A DNA stretch of 64,000 bases from UBA5072 sp041737175 (GCA_041737175.1 JBGSSF010000020.1:1-64000), one strand, 5' to 3'. Shown: positions 50,338 to 58,987, counted from the stretch's first letter. Made by a program: numbers and translations. Notes: generated by a model not told the origin, from the letters alone.

Positions 50338-51691
50338 GAATAGGTTGCTGGGTACTGGGTACTGGGTGCCGGGTAATGGGCACCGGGTAAAGAATGTGAG
50401 GGAGCTGAGTTTGGAGGAGCGGATGCGAATACTCGAGTTGCGGGAGCAGTGTGTGGAGCTGGGGTTGTCGTTCTGATACATGTTCATCCCAGCTTTTCAA
50501 AAAAGCAGTGTAAAAAAGATCCCCTTTCAGCAGGTATCCCGGTTTATTGAAATGAATATGATCTTTACTCATGAGGCCATTGTCATACCATACTTTGGAT
50601 GAATTCAGTCCGCCCATAATGGAGTAAAAATCCCAGACCCCGCAATGGTATGAACGCGCAATCTCATAAATTATTTCCCGTATGCGGGCGGTATTTGGAT
50701 TCATATACCGTTTGAACAGATAGCTGTCGTTGGGAACCGTCAACAGTATCGCTGTACGCGGAGCAGCCAGTTTGATGGAATCGAGCAGTTTCAGGTAATC
50801 GCTGCGGTAAGCCCCGGGGTCAAACAGACGTGTATTTCCTTCGTTTGTGCCAATGGAAACGATCACCCAGTCGGGATCCAATGTTTTCATCTGTTGCACG
50901 AAGAGACCGCAACGGAGAAAAGATTCCAGCTTGGCGCCATTGACGCCAATGGCGTTATACACGACCCCGGGATCGTCGTTTTCGAGGCTTATCCCGTAAA
51001 GCTGAAAAGGTATGCCTGCGGAATCACTTTGTGAGATCCGGATGGAAAGGGTATCCGTATAGCCGGTGAGATCATATTGTACGAATTCACCTGTTTTATG
51101 CACGGTCGCCAGTAAGGAACCCGTATTAACCTCGGGGATTACACCTGTTTCTGCAGCATTACAGAATATTTTAATCCGGTTGAAATCATAATGCATCAGG
51201 GAATCGTACCGGGCAACAATGGTAAGACTTCCTGCCGGGCTGGTCAGTACTGACGTGATACCCGACAGGCCCAGTGTAAAGGCCGGCAATGACTGTGTAT
51301 TTTTGCAGGACTGCCATTCACCCGAATAGGTGATCCAGAGGTTGGAAGGGCTGTTTGTATGGGCAACACTGTATGGAAAGAAGAAACCACGTGAACCCAG
51401 GACGCCGGGGTAGAACGACTGCAGTTCCTGGCGAATGCGATGCGTATAAACATCAGCCTGGATGTGCGATCCGCCCAGGTGGACAATCTTAATCTGGTTG
51501 TCGCCGGTCCGGATCAGATTGTCGAACTTGGCAAACAGTTCAGTATAGCGCGGATTGTCCTGGACCAGCTCAAACTGATTGGTATTGTAAAGGATGAAAC
51601 CGTAATCGGGCAGGTCCAACGGGGAAGGCGCTATTTGCGCGCAAACAGGCTGGGTTAACAGGATGATATAGAATAAAATACTATTGCGCAT
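50330..51691 (-). CDS. SGNH/GDSL-type hydrolase or acyltransferase, repeat-encoded tail
   Basis: The ATG at 51691 overlaps the stop of the preceding SGNH gene by 11 bases and gives MRNSILFYIILLTQPVCAQ, an export signal (453 residues). The SGNH domain has a variant block I (VHLGGSHIQADVYTHRI, with GGSH in place of GDS), block III-like VIVSIGTNEG and the C-terminal catalytic pair in SKDHIHFNKPGYLLKGDLFY. The last ~40 residues are low-complexity (PQLHTLLPQLEYSHPLLQTQ onward) and partly encoded by a 7-bp repeat. With the second SGNH protein and the MBOAT it probably adds or removes acetyl groups on a surface glycan. Confidence 0.85.
   Translation of the reverse strand: MRNSILFYIILLTQPVCAQIAPSPLDLPDYGFILYNTNQFELVQDNPRYTELFAKFDNLIRTGDNQIKIVHLGGSHIQADVYTHRIRQELQSFYPGVLGSRGFFFPYSVAHTNSPSNLWITYSGEWQSCKNTQSLPAFTLGLSGITSVLTSPAGSLTIVARYDSLMHYDFNRIKIFCNAAETGVIPEVNTGSLLATVHKTGEFVQYDLTGYTDTLSIRISQSDSAGIPFQLYGISLENDDPGVVYNAIGVNGAKLESFLRCGLFVQQMKTLDPDWVIVSIGTNEGNTRLFDPGAYRSDYLKLLDSIKLAAPRTAILLTVPNDSYLFKRYMNPNTARIREIIYEIARSYHCGVWDFYSIMGGLNSSKVWYDNGLMSKDHIHFNKPGYLLKGDLFYTAFLKSWDEHVSERQPQLHTLLPQLEYSHPLLQTQLPHILYPVPITRHPVPSTQQPIHD
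50348..50389. repeat. Heptamer array CTGGGTA inside the SGNH gene end
   Basis: Six units in phase: CTGGGTA twice, CTGGGTG, CCGGGTA, ATGGGCA and CCGGGTA. It encodes the C-terminal PVPITRHPVPST-like tail of the SGNH hydrolase and ends just upstream of the MBOAT start. Confidence 0.85.
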
Positions 51692-53138
51692 GTTTTTCAA
51701 ATCGGTGATATTCAAGAATAAAAGCATTGTAAAACATCTGGGCAATAGTTTTTGAGCCGCGAGAATTAAAATGGACAAAATCACCGGAAGCAAGAGGAGG
51801 GTCGGCAAATACCCATGAAGGCATTGAGTTTTCTCCTCCCATGGCTTTATACATATCCCAGAAGGCAGCGCCTGACTTGAAAGCAGCTGATTTCAGGGCA
51901 TCTCTTACCTTTTCCACATTGGGATTGGTTACGTAGCGGTTTTTTTCCTTCACCGACATGTCGGCTACGCCAATTACCAGGATGACCGCCCCGGGACAGA
52001 GTTTTTTTATTCTTCGGATCTGGTTGCTGAACCAGGTCTCATAACCGGTATAATTGCTCAGGCCCGATGGTACGAAGTTACCGCCGAACTGTAAAATGAA
52101 TAATCTGACATTCAGTTCTTTGTACATTTCAGCCATCAGTTGCTCGTCGAACAGGGTGAAAAACAGTCCCGAACATCCACGAAGCGGGATATTGTCCACA
52201 GCGATACCTCCGGACCCGTCGAGCGCAATGCCATAGATCTCCGGACTGGACTGCCCTTTGAATTTGAGCATGAGTTCTTCGGAAGGGCTGTCAAATCGCC
52301 AGTGTATTACTTTAAGCCGGTTGGCTGTAGGGAAAAGATCAGCGTCCTGTAATTTACTGTCGATATACAGTTCGCTCAGAAAGGGTTCCTGGTTATGGCT
52401 GTAAAATACGCGGCACTGGCTGAAATGTTTTGTATTTTTGTAAGAGTAAGGGGAAATGCTGAATTTTATCCAGGCCTCGGTGGTATCCGATGCAGGGGAA
52501 AGTCCGTACGGCTGAAAACTGCAATAACTGGCCAGCGCTCCATATCTGCGGTGCCTGATGGTAGTATCTATTTTTCCGAAACCAGTGTACCTGTACCAGT
52601 TTTCAGAATTATCCTGTTTCATTGAAAATCCGTAAGGATAGAGCTGAGAGGCCGGAACCAGACCGGCTCCCGAACCGCCGAATTTTGCCTGAAGCCGGTT
52701 GCGCAGGAGGGAGGTAATGCGATCATCTTCGATCTGGGAATCCCCGTAATGCAATATCCTGATCAGCTGTCCCGAAGCCGGCAGGTTCCTAAGCGTTCTG
52801 AAAAAGGGATCCAGCAAGGCGGAATCATTCCGGGGGAATTCAATACGGGTTATACTGGCAATCAGGCTATCCGGATTTGCGCGTACAGTATCGATTTCAG
52901 CATAGTCACCTCCGGCCAGGGCAGTTAAAACAGAGTCATTCAGGTATTCCTGCTGCTTCAGGATCTTATTGATATCAGCGTATGCGGCTGGTTTGGCTGA
53001 AAAGAGGTCCGCGGGTGAAAAAAATCGCAATTGCAGGTTCTCCGAAATCCGGATGCCTTCCCTGGGAAATAGCATTGCACCTGCCAGGAGCAGAAAACAT
53101 ACCGACAACAGGAAAAGCAGAACACCTGATGGTTTCAT
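51681..53138 (-). CDS. SGNH/GDSL-type hydrolase or acyltransferase
   Basis: A 485-residue protein with an N-terminal signal anchor (VLLFLLSVCFLLLAGAMLF). Its SGNH domain has block I ILHYGDSQIEDDRITSLLRN (catalytic Ser in GDS), block III-like LFILQFGGNFVPSGLSNYTG and the catalytic Asp-His in GDFVHFNSRGSKTIA. A strand-rich insert lies between blocks I and III. It is first in the operon SGNH-SGNH-MBOAT, overlapping the next gene by 11 bases. The lytic transglycosylase gene upstream ends 65 bases away. Role as for its neighbour; the two may act on the same glycan. Confidence 0.87.
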   Translation of the reverse strand: MKPSGVLLFLLSVCFLLLAGAMLFPREGIRISENLQLRFFSPADLFSAKPAAYADINKILKQQEYLNDSVLTALAGGDYAEIDTVRANPDSLIASITRIEFPRNDSALLDPFFRTLRNLPASGQLIRILHYGDSQIEDDRITSLLRNRLQAKFGGSGAGLVPASQLYPYGFSMKQDNSENWYRYTGFGKIDTTIRHRRYGALASYCSFQPYGLSPASDTTEAWIKFSISPYSYKNTKHFSQCRVFYSHNQEPFLSELYIDSKLQDADLFPTANRLKVIHWRFDSPSEELMLKFKGQSSPEIYGIALDGSGGIAVDNIPLRGCSGLFFTLFDEQLMAEMYKELNVRLFILQFGGNFVPSGLSNYTGYETWFSNQIRRIKKLCPGAVILVIGVADMSVKEKNRYVTNPNVEKVRDALKSAAFKSGAAFWDMYKAMGGENSMPSWVFADPPLASGDFVHFNSRGSKTIAQMFYNAFILEYHRFEKHAQ

Positions 53139-53203
53139 ATGGATATCCCAATCTGTTTGAATGAACCGGTCAATTCATTATACGGTTCAATGATCTCAGC
53201 GTT

Positions 53204-54775
53204 TCAGGATTTGGGTTTAATTTTCAGCTCCTGGCCGGGCTTAATTTTGCTTATATCAGACAGGTTGTTCAGGTTCTTGATTTCAGCCTCGGTCACGCCC
53301 GGGTATTTTTTCATGATATCCCAGATTGTATCACCCTGTTTCACGGTATAAATAACATAGCCTTGTCCGGAAGTAACAGTCTGAGCAGGTTTTTCAGCCG
53401 GTACAGTCACGGTTTTACCGATCCTGGCCTGTTTTTCCCTGAATGAAAGCGTATTGATATCTTCGAACTTGCTAACGTTGTTGCGGGGAACATAAATGGC
53501 AAGCTTTTGTCCGGACCTGATCGTGTTTTGCCGGATGTTGTTCCAGTAATGAATATCGGAAATGCGCACATTGTACCACATGGAAACAAAGCCCAGGTTA
53601 TCTCCTTCCTTCACGGTATAGGTAAGCTTGGCATAGTTACCCGGAGGAGGTTCCTCGAAACCTCGTGCATCCATTGTGGTGGGTGAGGTAATGATCTTCT
53701 CATTGTTGAAAAAAACAGAATCCTTGTAAGCATAGATGTCTTCCTTAAAATCAATGAATTTAGCCGTTTGTTCAAGGGGAAGTCTCAGCGGCATGGGTTT
53801 ACCGGATGCAGGTATGATATCGGTGCGATACTGCGGATTCATATCACGGAGCAGCTGCAAAGGAATTCCAAGCACTTCGGAAACCTGGGAAAGGTGGAGA
53901 TTGTGGGTTAGCATGATGGTGTCGCTGGTGATTGGGAAACTCACCGGCACCGGTTTCAGATAGTGCTCCTTGTAATAATTCATCATGTAGGTCGCGGCAA
54001 TGAAAGCCGGAACATGGCCCCGGGTTTCACGCGGGAGATAGTAATAGATATCCCAGTAATTCCTTTTGCCGCCGGAACGGCGGATGGCTTTGTTCACATT
54101 GCCGGGGCCGCAGTTGTATGCAGCCACCACCAGGATCCAGTCGTTGTAAATGGCATAGAGATCCTTGACAAATCTGGCTGCGGCGTGTGTTGACTTGATC
54201 GGATCGCGTCGTTCATCCACCAGAGAGTTAACCGTAAGACCATAAAGACGACCTGTACCGTACATGAACTGCCAGAGTCCTACCGCCCTTGTCCTTGAAT
54301 ATGCCCTCGGGTTTAGCGCAGATTCAATGATGGACATGTATTTCATTTCGTTGGGGATATCGTAATAATCGAATACTTCATCAAAAAGCGGAAAGTAATA
54401 CTGGGATAATCCGAGCATAACACCCACAGATCCCCTTTTTTGTTTGGTATATACATCAATATACCGCCGAACAACTGAATTATAGGTAAGATCAATGACG
54501 GTAGGTATTTTTTTCAGCCTCTCGATGTATACGGAATCCGTGAAAGTAGGAACCACACTATCAGAGCTATTATTCCAGAATTCAGGAGAATTGGCCAATG
54601 CCTGTCCTACATAATACAGGTTCAGAAGGCTGTCCAGGTTTTCATCAAAGTTCAGATCGGTTATTGTGGTATCATTGATGATGGAGTTCAGTCTTTCCTG
54701 TTGCTGCGAAGCAGCATGATATTCAAATAATCCGAGTGCGGTGATAAGAAGCAAAAGAATGCGTAGTTGTTGCAT
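53204..54775 (-). CDS. LysM-containing membrane lytic transglycosylase (MltD-like)
   Basis: A 523-residue protein with a signal peptide (ILLLLITALGLFEYHAAS). An SLT catalytic domain follows; its glutamate is E151 in MSIIESALNPRAYSRTRAVG, with LWQFMYGTGRLYGL and AAYNCGPGNVNKAIRRSGGK. A linker and two LysM peptidoglycan-binding repeats come next (YTVKEGDNLGFVSMWYNVRI, YTVKQGDTIWDIMKKYPGVT). It cleaves peptidoglycan glycan strands with 1,6-anhydro ends. Genes parA-parB-DUF5683-mltD in this order are usual in Bacteroidota. It is leftward, after DUF5683. Confidence 0.94.
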   Translation of the reverse strand: MQQLRILLLLITALGLFEYHAASQQQERLNSIINDTTITDLNFDENLDSLLNLYYVGQALANSPEFWNNSSDSVVPTFTDSVYIERLKKIPTVIDLTYNSVVRRYIDVYTKQKRGSVGVMLGLSQYYFPLFDEVFDYYDIPNEMKYMSIIESALNPRAYSRTRAVGLWQFMYGTGRLYGLTVNSLVDERRDPIKSTHAAARFVKDLYAIYNDWILVVAAYNCGPGNVNKAIRRSGGKRNYWDIYYYLPRETRGHVPAFIAATYMMNYYKEHYLKPVPVSFPITSDTIMLTHNLHLSQVSEVLGIPLQLLRDMNPQYRTDIIPASGKPMPLRLPLEQTAKFIDFKEDIYAYKDSVFFNNEKIITSPTTMDARGFEEPPPGNYAKLTYTVKEGDNLGFVSMWYNVRISDIHYWNNIRQNTIRSGQKLAIYVPRNNVSKFEDINTLSFREKQARIGKTVTVPAEKPAQTVTSGQGYVIYTVKQGDTIWDIMKKYPGVTEAEIKNLNNLSDISKIKPGQELKIKPKS

Positions 54776-54800
54776 GGGATATCATTTTTCGCAAAAATAG

Positions 54801-55388
54801 TTAAAATCCTAAGTTAATCCGAAAACCGACAGATGCAGTCATCCCCGGATTTTCAATGATCGCCGGTTCCAGTCTCATGGTGAGGTCGTCCGAGACATCG
54901 AAATAAAAGAAATGGGCATCCACCATGGCATCGATGATATTCAGAAAGTAAATGGCTGCCATTCCCAGTACATTCAGGTCGCGATAACGCCTGTACCAAT
55001 CCCTGCCGCGCGCCAGGTCATCAAAATCGTAGGGAGCTCCGTCAATAATAATTGCTTCGCCTGTATCCCCTTTATCGTTGGCTTCCCTGAACTTGGTATA
55101 TTTCAGCTGGTAGAATCGAAAATAGTATGCAAATGCTCCGCCTGCCCCGTATATGATCGGCAGTTTCCAGTACTTTTTATTATATACCTGTCCGAGTCCC
55201 GGACAAATAGCGGAATACAGGATTGCTCTCCGGGGGGTGTGCCGGTGGACAGTGGTATCAACCGAAACGGTATCCCTTTCCTGGGCACGTGCCTGAAACG
55301 GGACCAGGGTCATGAAACCTGCCATTAGCAAACAGCAAATGAGAGGTCTTAATTTACAATCAAGATCAGTTGCGGGTTTCAGATACAA
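54801..55388 (-). CDS. DUF5683-family envelope protein
   Basis: A 195-residue protein. A signal or N-terminal anchor (LRPLICCLLMAGFMTLVPFQ, then ARAQ) is followed by the DUF5683 core RRAILYSAICPGLGQVYNKKYWKLPIIYGAGG in pieces and further hydrophobic segments. The in-frame start at 55388 is a TTG, 12 bases after the ParB stop and in the same frame; no suitable ATG gives a full signal peptide, so the TTG is accepted. The context next to parB and mltD is typical of the phylum. Function unknown. Confidence 0.85.
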   Translation of the reverse strand: MYLKPATDLDCKLRPLICCLLMAGFMTLVPFQARAQERDTVSVDTTVHRHTPRRAILYSAICPGLGQVYNKKYWKLPIIYGAGGAFAYYFRFYQLKYTKFREANDKGDTGEAIIIDGAPYDFDDLARGRDWYRRYRDLNVLGMAAIYFLNIIDAMVDAHFFYFDVSDDLTMRLEPAIIENPGMTASVGFRINLGF

Positions 55389-55400
55389 TTTGATATCGGT

Positions 55401-56285
55401 TTAACCTTTCAGCCGGTCAAAGATACCGATAATTCTTTCGAGTTCGTCATCGGAGCGGAAGGGAATCACTATTTTCCCCTTGCCGTTGTTGCTTCTCTGA
55501 AAATGGATGTTGGTATTGAAGAATTCAGACAGCTGATTGGTAAGGGCTTCGTAAGGCTGAGGAACTGCATCTGAATTGGGCTGATCCGCGCTTTTTTTCA
55601 ACAGGTCTTTTTCAAATTTTCTGGCAAGTTCTTCTGCTTTTCTCACGGAAAGATCCTTCTCGATCACCTGGTTATAGAGTCTGATCTGATCCCTTGGATT
55701 TTCAATAGTAACCAGGGTGCGGGCATGGCCCATGGTAATTTTATTGTCGCGGATACCGAGCTGTATCTCAGCAGGAAGTTTCAGCAGGCGGAGGTAATTG
55801 GATACAGTAGCCCTTTTCTTGCCCACCCGGAGACTGAGATTTTCCTGTGTCAGGCTGCACTCTTCCACGAGACGCTGGTAGCTGATGGCGATATCCACAG
55901 CATTCAGGTCTTCACGCTGTATGTTTTCCACCAGGGCCATTTCGAGCATTCCCTGATCATTGGCAGTCCGGATATAGGCCGGTATGTGTGTCAGACCTGC
56001 AATACGCGCTGCCCTGAACCTGCGTTCGCCCGTAATAAGCTGGTACCTGCCATTTTCGAGTTCCCGTACCGTGATGGGCTGGATAACACCAATTTCTTTA
56101 ATAGATGTGGCAAGCTCCTCAAGAGCTTCCTGATCAAAGACGGATCTGGGCTGGAACGGATTGGCATCAACCAGGTTGATATCAATTTCGGTCCCGCCGG
56201 TCACAGATTTTACGATGACCACTTCAGGTTCTGCCTCTTCAATCAGGGCACCCAGGCCTCTTCCAAGCACGTTTTTCTTTGACAT
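55401..56285 (-). CDS. parB: Chromosome partitioning protein ParB
   Basis: A 294-residue ParB/Spo0J. N-terminal CTPase/parS-clamp motifs are NPFQPRSVFDQEALEELATS and the GERRFRAARIAGLTHIPAYI box. The helix-turn-helix LTQENLSLRVGKKRATVSNYLRLLKL is in the middle, and the C-terminal dimerisation domain ends in KIVIPFRSDDELERIIGIFD. It binds parS and clamps DNA. It follows parA by 5 bases. No parS-like site (TGTTTCACGTGAAACA or close) was found in the window by eye. Confidence 0.95.
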   Translation of the reverse strand: MSKKNVLGRGLGALIEEAEPEVVIVKSVTGGTEIDINLVDANPFQPRSVFDQEALEELATSIKEIGVIQPITVRELENGRYQLITGERRFRAARIAGLTHIPAYIRTANDQGMLEMALVENIQREDLNAVDIAISYQRLVEECSLTQENLSLRVGKKRATVSNYLRLLKLPAEIQLGIRDNKITMGHARTLVTIENPRDQIRLYNQVIEKDLSVRKAEELARKFEKDLLKKSADQPNSDAVPQPYEALTNQLSEFFNTNIHFQRSNNGKGKIVIPFRSDDELERIIGIFDRLKG

Positions 56286-56290
56286 ATATT

Positions 56291-57091
56291 CTACTCAATG
56301 GTTTTCTGGTTTTCGGGGATCTTCGTATCCCCGTTTTTCTGCAACAGTTCCCGGGCAAGATTCAGGTAGTTCAAAGATCCTTTTGATTCGGCATCGTACA
56401 TGATGACAGGTTTCCCAAAACTGGGCGCTTCACTTATTTTGACATTCCGTTGGATAATCGTATCAAACACCATTTGCTGAAAATGCCTCCTTACCTCCTC
56501 CACGACCTGGTTGGATAACCGCAACCGAGAATCATACATGGTGAGGACAAATCCTTCAATTTCGAGATCGGGATTCAGCCTGCTCTGAATGATCTTGATC
56601 GTGTTCAGCAATTTACCGAGTCCTTCCAGGGCAAAATACTCACATTGCACGGGAATCATAATGGAGTGGGCTGCCGTAAGGGAATTAACCGTGATCAGGC
56701 CAAGGGAAGGTGAACAGTCAATAAGTATGTAATCGTATTTTTTTTCTATTTTCTCGATGACGGTTTTCAGCATCCTTTCCCGGTTGGGCATGTTCAGCAT
56801 TTCAATTTCAGCCCCTACCAGGTCAATGTGCGATGGCAAAAGATCAAGGCCTTCAATTTCACTGTTTAAAATGATATCATTGGGATTGACTTCATCGATA
56901 AGACATTCATAAATGCTGGTCTTTACGTTTTTGATGTCAAATCCGGAACCAGAGGTGGCATTTGCCTGAGGATCAGCATCAATTATAAGTACTTTTTTCT
57001 CAAGTACCGCGAGACTCGCTGCCAGATTTATCGCTGTAGTGGTTTTGCCAACGCCGCCTTTTTGATTCGCAATTGCAATTATTTTTCCCAT
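56291..57091 (-). CDS. parA: Chromosome partitioning ATPase ParA/Soj
   Basis: The ATG at 57091 gives 266 residues (MGKIIAIANQKGGVGKTTTA), the normal ParA beginning with the deviant Walker A KGGVGKTT; an ATG at 57142 would add 17 unusual residues. Walker B and switch motifs are present (VLIIDADPQANAT, YDYILIDCSPSLGLITVNSL). It is a DNA-binding P-loop ATPase that positions ParB-parS complexes. It heads the leftward unit parA-parB-DUF5683-mltD. Confidence 0.95.
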   Translation of the reverse strand: MGKIIAIANQKGGVGKTTTAINLAASLAVLEKKVLIIDADPQANATSGSGFDIKNVKTSIYECLIDEVNPNDIILNSEIEGLDLLPSHIDLVGAEIEMLNMPNRERMLKTVIEKIEKKYDYILIDCSPSLGLITVNSLTAAHSIMIPVQCEYFALEGLGKLLNTIKIIQSRLNPDLEIEGFVLTMYDSRLRLSNQVVEEVRRHFQQMVFDTIIQRNVKISEAPSFGKPVIMYDAESKGSLNYLNLARELLQKNGDTKIPENQKTIE

Positions 57092-57180
57092 CTGTACCTT
57101 CTTTGCAGTTTCTGTAAAATTAAGCCTTAAGAGCGGGTTCAAAAATACAATTTAAAAACTCAAGGAATTTTTATTTAAAT

Positions 57181-57330
57181 CCCCCTTTTGTAAACAATAA
57201 ATTTTCATTTATGAACAAGTTATTAACAAGGCCGACCCCAGGACAGGCTGTTCATAAAGTATTATTATACATTGATTATCAATAATATATGAATTAACAA
57301 CATGCGACTAATAACCGGTTAACAGAATGA
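57181..57330. other. AT-rich intergenic region with DnaA-box-like 9-mers
   Basis: Upstream of parA, TTATGAACA (57209-57217) and TTATTAACA (57220-57228) lie 11 bases apart. A third 9-mer, TGTTCATAA (57249-57257), is the exact reverse complement of the first. A GAATTAACA and a GGTTAACAG follow. They differ from the DnaA consensus TTATCCACA at two positions. No gene is seen here. Confidence 0.4.
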
Positions 57331-57356
57331 CAATTAGGATGCTTACAGGTTATTTT

Positions 57357-58463
57357 TTACAAAGCGGGAACAAGTTCAATTTCGTATAAAACGGGCCAGT
57401 TTTTTCCGGTTATATACAGATGACCTGTCTGCGGATTGTAAGCGATACCATTGAGTACCTTCCCGTAATCACCCTTGAATCCTTTTGGCATAAGATCCTG
57501 GAATTCAGCCTTACCTGTAACCTTTCCGGTGGAGGGATCTACAATTACGATATAGCTTTCACCGTATACGTTGGCCAGGACTTTGCCCCGAATGTACTCA
57601 ATTTCATTGAGTGAATCGATCAATCCTTTGTTATCAAATACCTCAACCTGGTCAACCTGGGTGAAATACTCCGGTTCAATAAAATACAGCTGCGCCGAGC
57701 CATCGGACATGATCAGGTTTTTCCCGTCGGTGGTAAGTCCCCATCCTTCCCTGATCTGGTAGTCGAAGCTCCGGATCTGTTCGAGGGTATTTTTATCATA
57801 AACGAAGCCGACCTGCGATTTGTAAGTAACCTGGTAAACCTGATCCCTGTAAAGCGCAATTCCTTCTCCGAAAAACAGGGGCGCCAGTGATACTGTTTTT
57901 TTAGGCTTACCGGAGGGAATATCCACGATCCTCAAAGAGGATTGACCTTCGAGGCCGGTGCTTTCATACAGGACACCGTTGTCATATACAAGTCCCTGGG
58001 TATAGGCCTGATTGTCGTGAGGGAACTGTTTGATCACCCTGTAATTGTACTTCTTGGGGATAATATCTGAGAGTATAACCAGTCCTACATTGTGCGATTC
58101 CCTGAGGCTGTCATTGTAATATACGATGACCTGCAGGGTTATTTGTCCGACCCGGCTTTCCCGGGACGGCCAGTAAATATTTTCGGTGTAACCTGTTATC
58201 GTCATCCGGCTTTTCTTGCCTGCAATGATAGCCAGCGAATCAATATGAATACCTGCATTGAGCCGGCTGATTTTGATACTGACAGAATCGCCGCAGTTTA
58301 TGACCGTATTGCTTTTGGGTGAAACAAGTTGTGTGGTATTTTGCCGTGCTGATTCAGCAGGCGCCTGGGATTTTTGGGGCGCATTCTTTCTGCAGCAGCT
58401 CAGCAGGAAAATGAGGGCAAAAGTCACAATGAGCAGTGCCGGTATTTTGAAAACCGATTTCAT
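57357..58463 (-). CDS. Glutaminyl-peptide cyclotransferase-like beta-propeller lipoprotein
   Basis: The ATG at 58463 gives a lipoprotein signal (MKSVFKIPALLIVTFALIFL, then LSCC), 368 residues; an upstream in-frame ATG at 58490 is possible. A short N-terminal domain precedes a five-bladed propeller of the bacterial/plant glutaminyl cyclase family: FPHDNQAYTQGLVYDNGVLY, EGIALYRDQVYQVTYKSQVG, GWGLTTDGKNLIMSDGSAQL, LNEIEYIRGKVLANVY and GKVLNGIAYNPQTGHLYITG. It should convert N-terminal Gln of exported proteins to pyroglutamate. Exported Bacteroidota proteins often start with Gln, which fits. The HAD gene ends 23 bases upstream in the same direction. Confidence 0.9.
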   Translation of the reverse strand: MKSVFKIPALLIVTFALIFLLSCCRKNAPQKSQAPAESARQNTTQLVSPKSNTVINCGDSVSIKISRLNAGIHIDSLAIIAGKKSRMTITGYTENIYWPSRESRVGQITLQVIVYYNDSLRESHNVGLVILSDIIPKKYNYRVIKQFPHDNQAYTQGLVYDNGVLYESTGLEGQSSLRIVDIPSGKPKKTVSLAPLFFGEGIALYRDQVYQVTYKSQVGFVYDKNTLEQIRSFDYQIREGWGLTTDGKNLIMSDGSAQLYFIEPEYFTQVDQVEVFDNKGLIDSLNEIEYIRGKVLANVYGESYIVIVDPSTGKVTGKAEFQDLMPKGFKGDYGKVLNGIAYNPQTGHLYITGKNWPVLYEIELVPAL

Positions 58464-58486
58464 TCGTACAAATTGGTATTTCAGGT

Positions 58487-58912
58487 TCACTGAAAGAGCT
58501 TTTTCAATCTGCTTCCTACTTTTGTGTTGCCTTTGGCCAGACTGCTGAGCTCGTTGTATTCCGAATCCGCATAATCAGGATTAATCATCTGCCATATTTC
58601 ACTCCACCCGGGGAAGCCACCCACATTTCTATCATCGATGAAAAGTTCAACATCGATTTTACGGCTGCTGTGCTCCAATTCAAAGACCTCTTCAGGATAG
58701 CTTTTATTAATGGCGTAAAATTCGATGCCTTTTTTGCGACAGTAGTCAACGGCTTCATCAAGCTCTTTACCGTGCCTGAAGGTCCAAAGAATTAGCTGAT
58801 GGCCAAGCTTCTGCAATTGCTTGAGCGTTTCGAACGCAAATAGTTTTTCCTCCCCGATCTGGGGATAGCGGTGTTCCACGATGGTTCCGTCAAAATCTAC
58901 GGCTATTTTCAT
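58487..58912 (-). CDS. Small HAD-superfamily hydrolase (BT_0820-like)
   Basis: A 141-residue cytoplasmic protein. HAD motif I is D6-F-D8 in VDFDGTIVEHRYPQIGE. Motif II-like LILWTFRHGKEL and the acidic motif IV region (VELFIDDRNVGGFPGW) follow. The cap is minimal, as in small Bacteroides HADs. The substrate is probably a phosphorylated small molecule. Located 23 bases upstream of the cyclase gene. Confidence 0.85.
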   Translation of the reverse strand: MKIAVDFDGTIVEHRYPQIGEEKLFAFETLKQLQKLGHQLILWTFRHGKELDEAVDYCRKKGIEFYAINKSYPEEVFELEHSSRKIDVELFIDDRNVGGFPGWSEIWQMINPDYADSEYNELSSLAKGNTKVGSRLKKLFQ

Positions 58913-58979
58913 ATTGCTTTTCCACTGGGATTAAAAGGTATGGATAACACAAAAATATACATTTAAATTAAAATCGGAT

Positions 58980-58987
58980 TACATTTG
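58980..58987 (+). promoter_or_regulatory. Candidate -7 box for pssA
   Basis: TACATTTG matches TAnnTTTG, 57 bases before the pssA ATG. No TTTG at the expected -33 spacing is seen. Confidence 0.35.

Noticed and set aside
50338..50487. N-terminal extension of the MBOAT protein
   Set aside because: It lies inside the SGNH gene and is repeat-derived; the ATG at 50337 gives a normal MBOAT start.
51380..51395. ACCACGTGAACCC as a parS site
   Set aside because: Only the CACGTG core matches; flanks do not make the 16-bp palindrome. Similar cores at 15978, 23840 and 30992 also fail.
51692..51808. N-terminal extension of the second SGNH protein
   Set aside because: It runs through the end of the preceding SGNH gene; the ATG at 51691 gives a good signal peptide.
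57092..57142. 17-residue extension of ParA
   Set aside because: ParA proteins start just before the KGGVGKTT loop, as given by the ATG at 57091.
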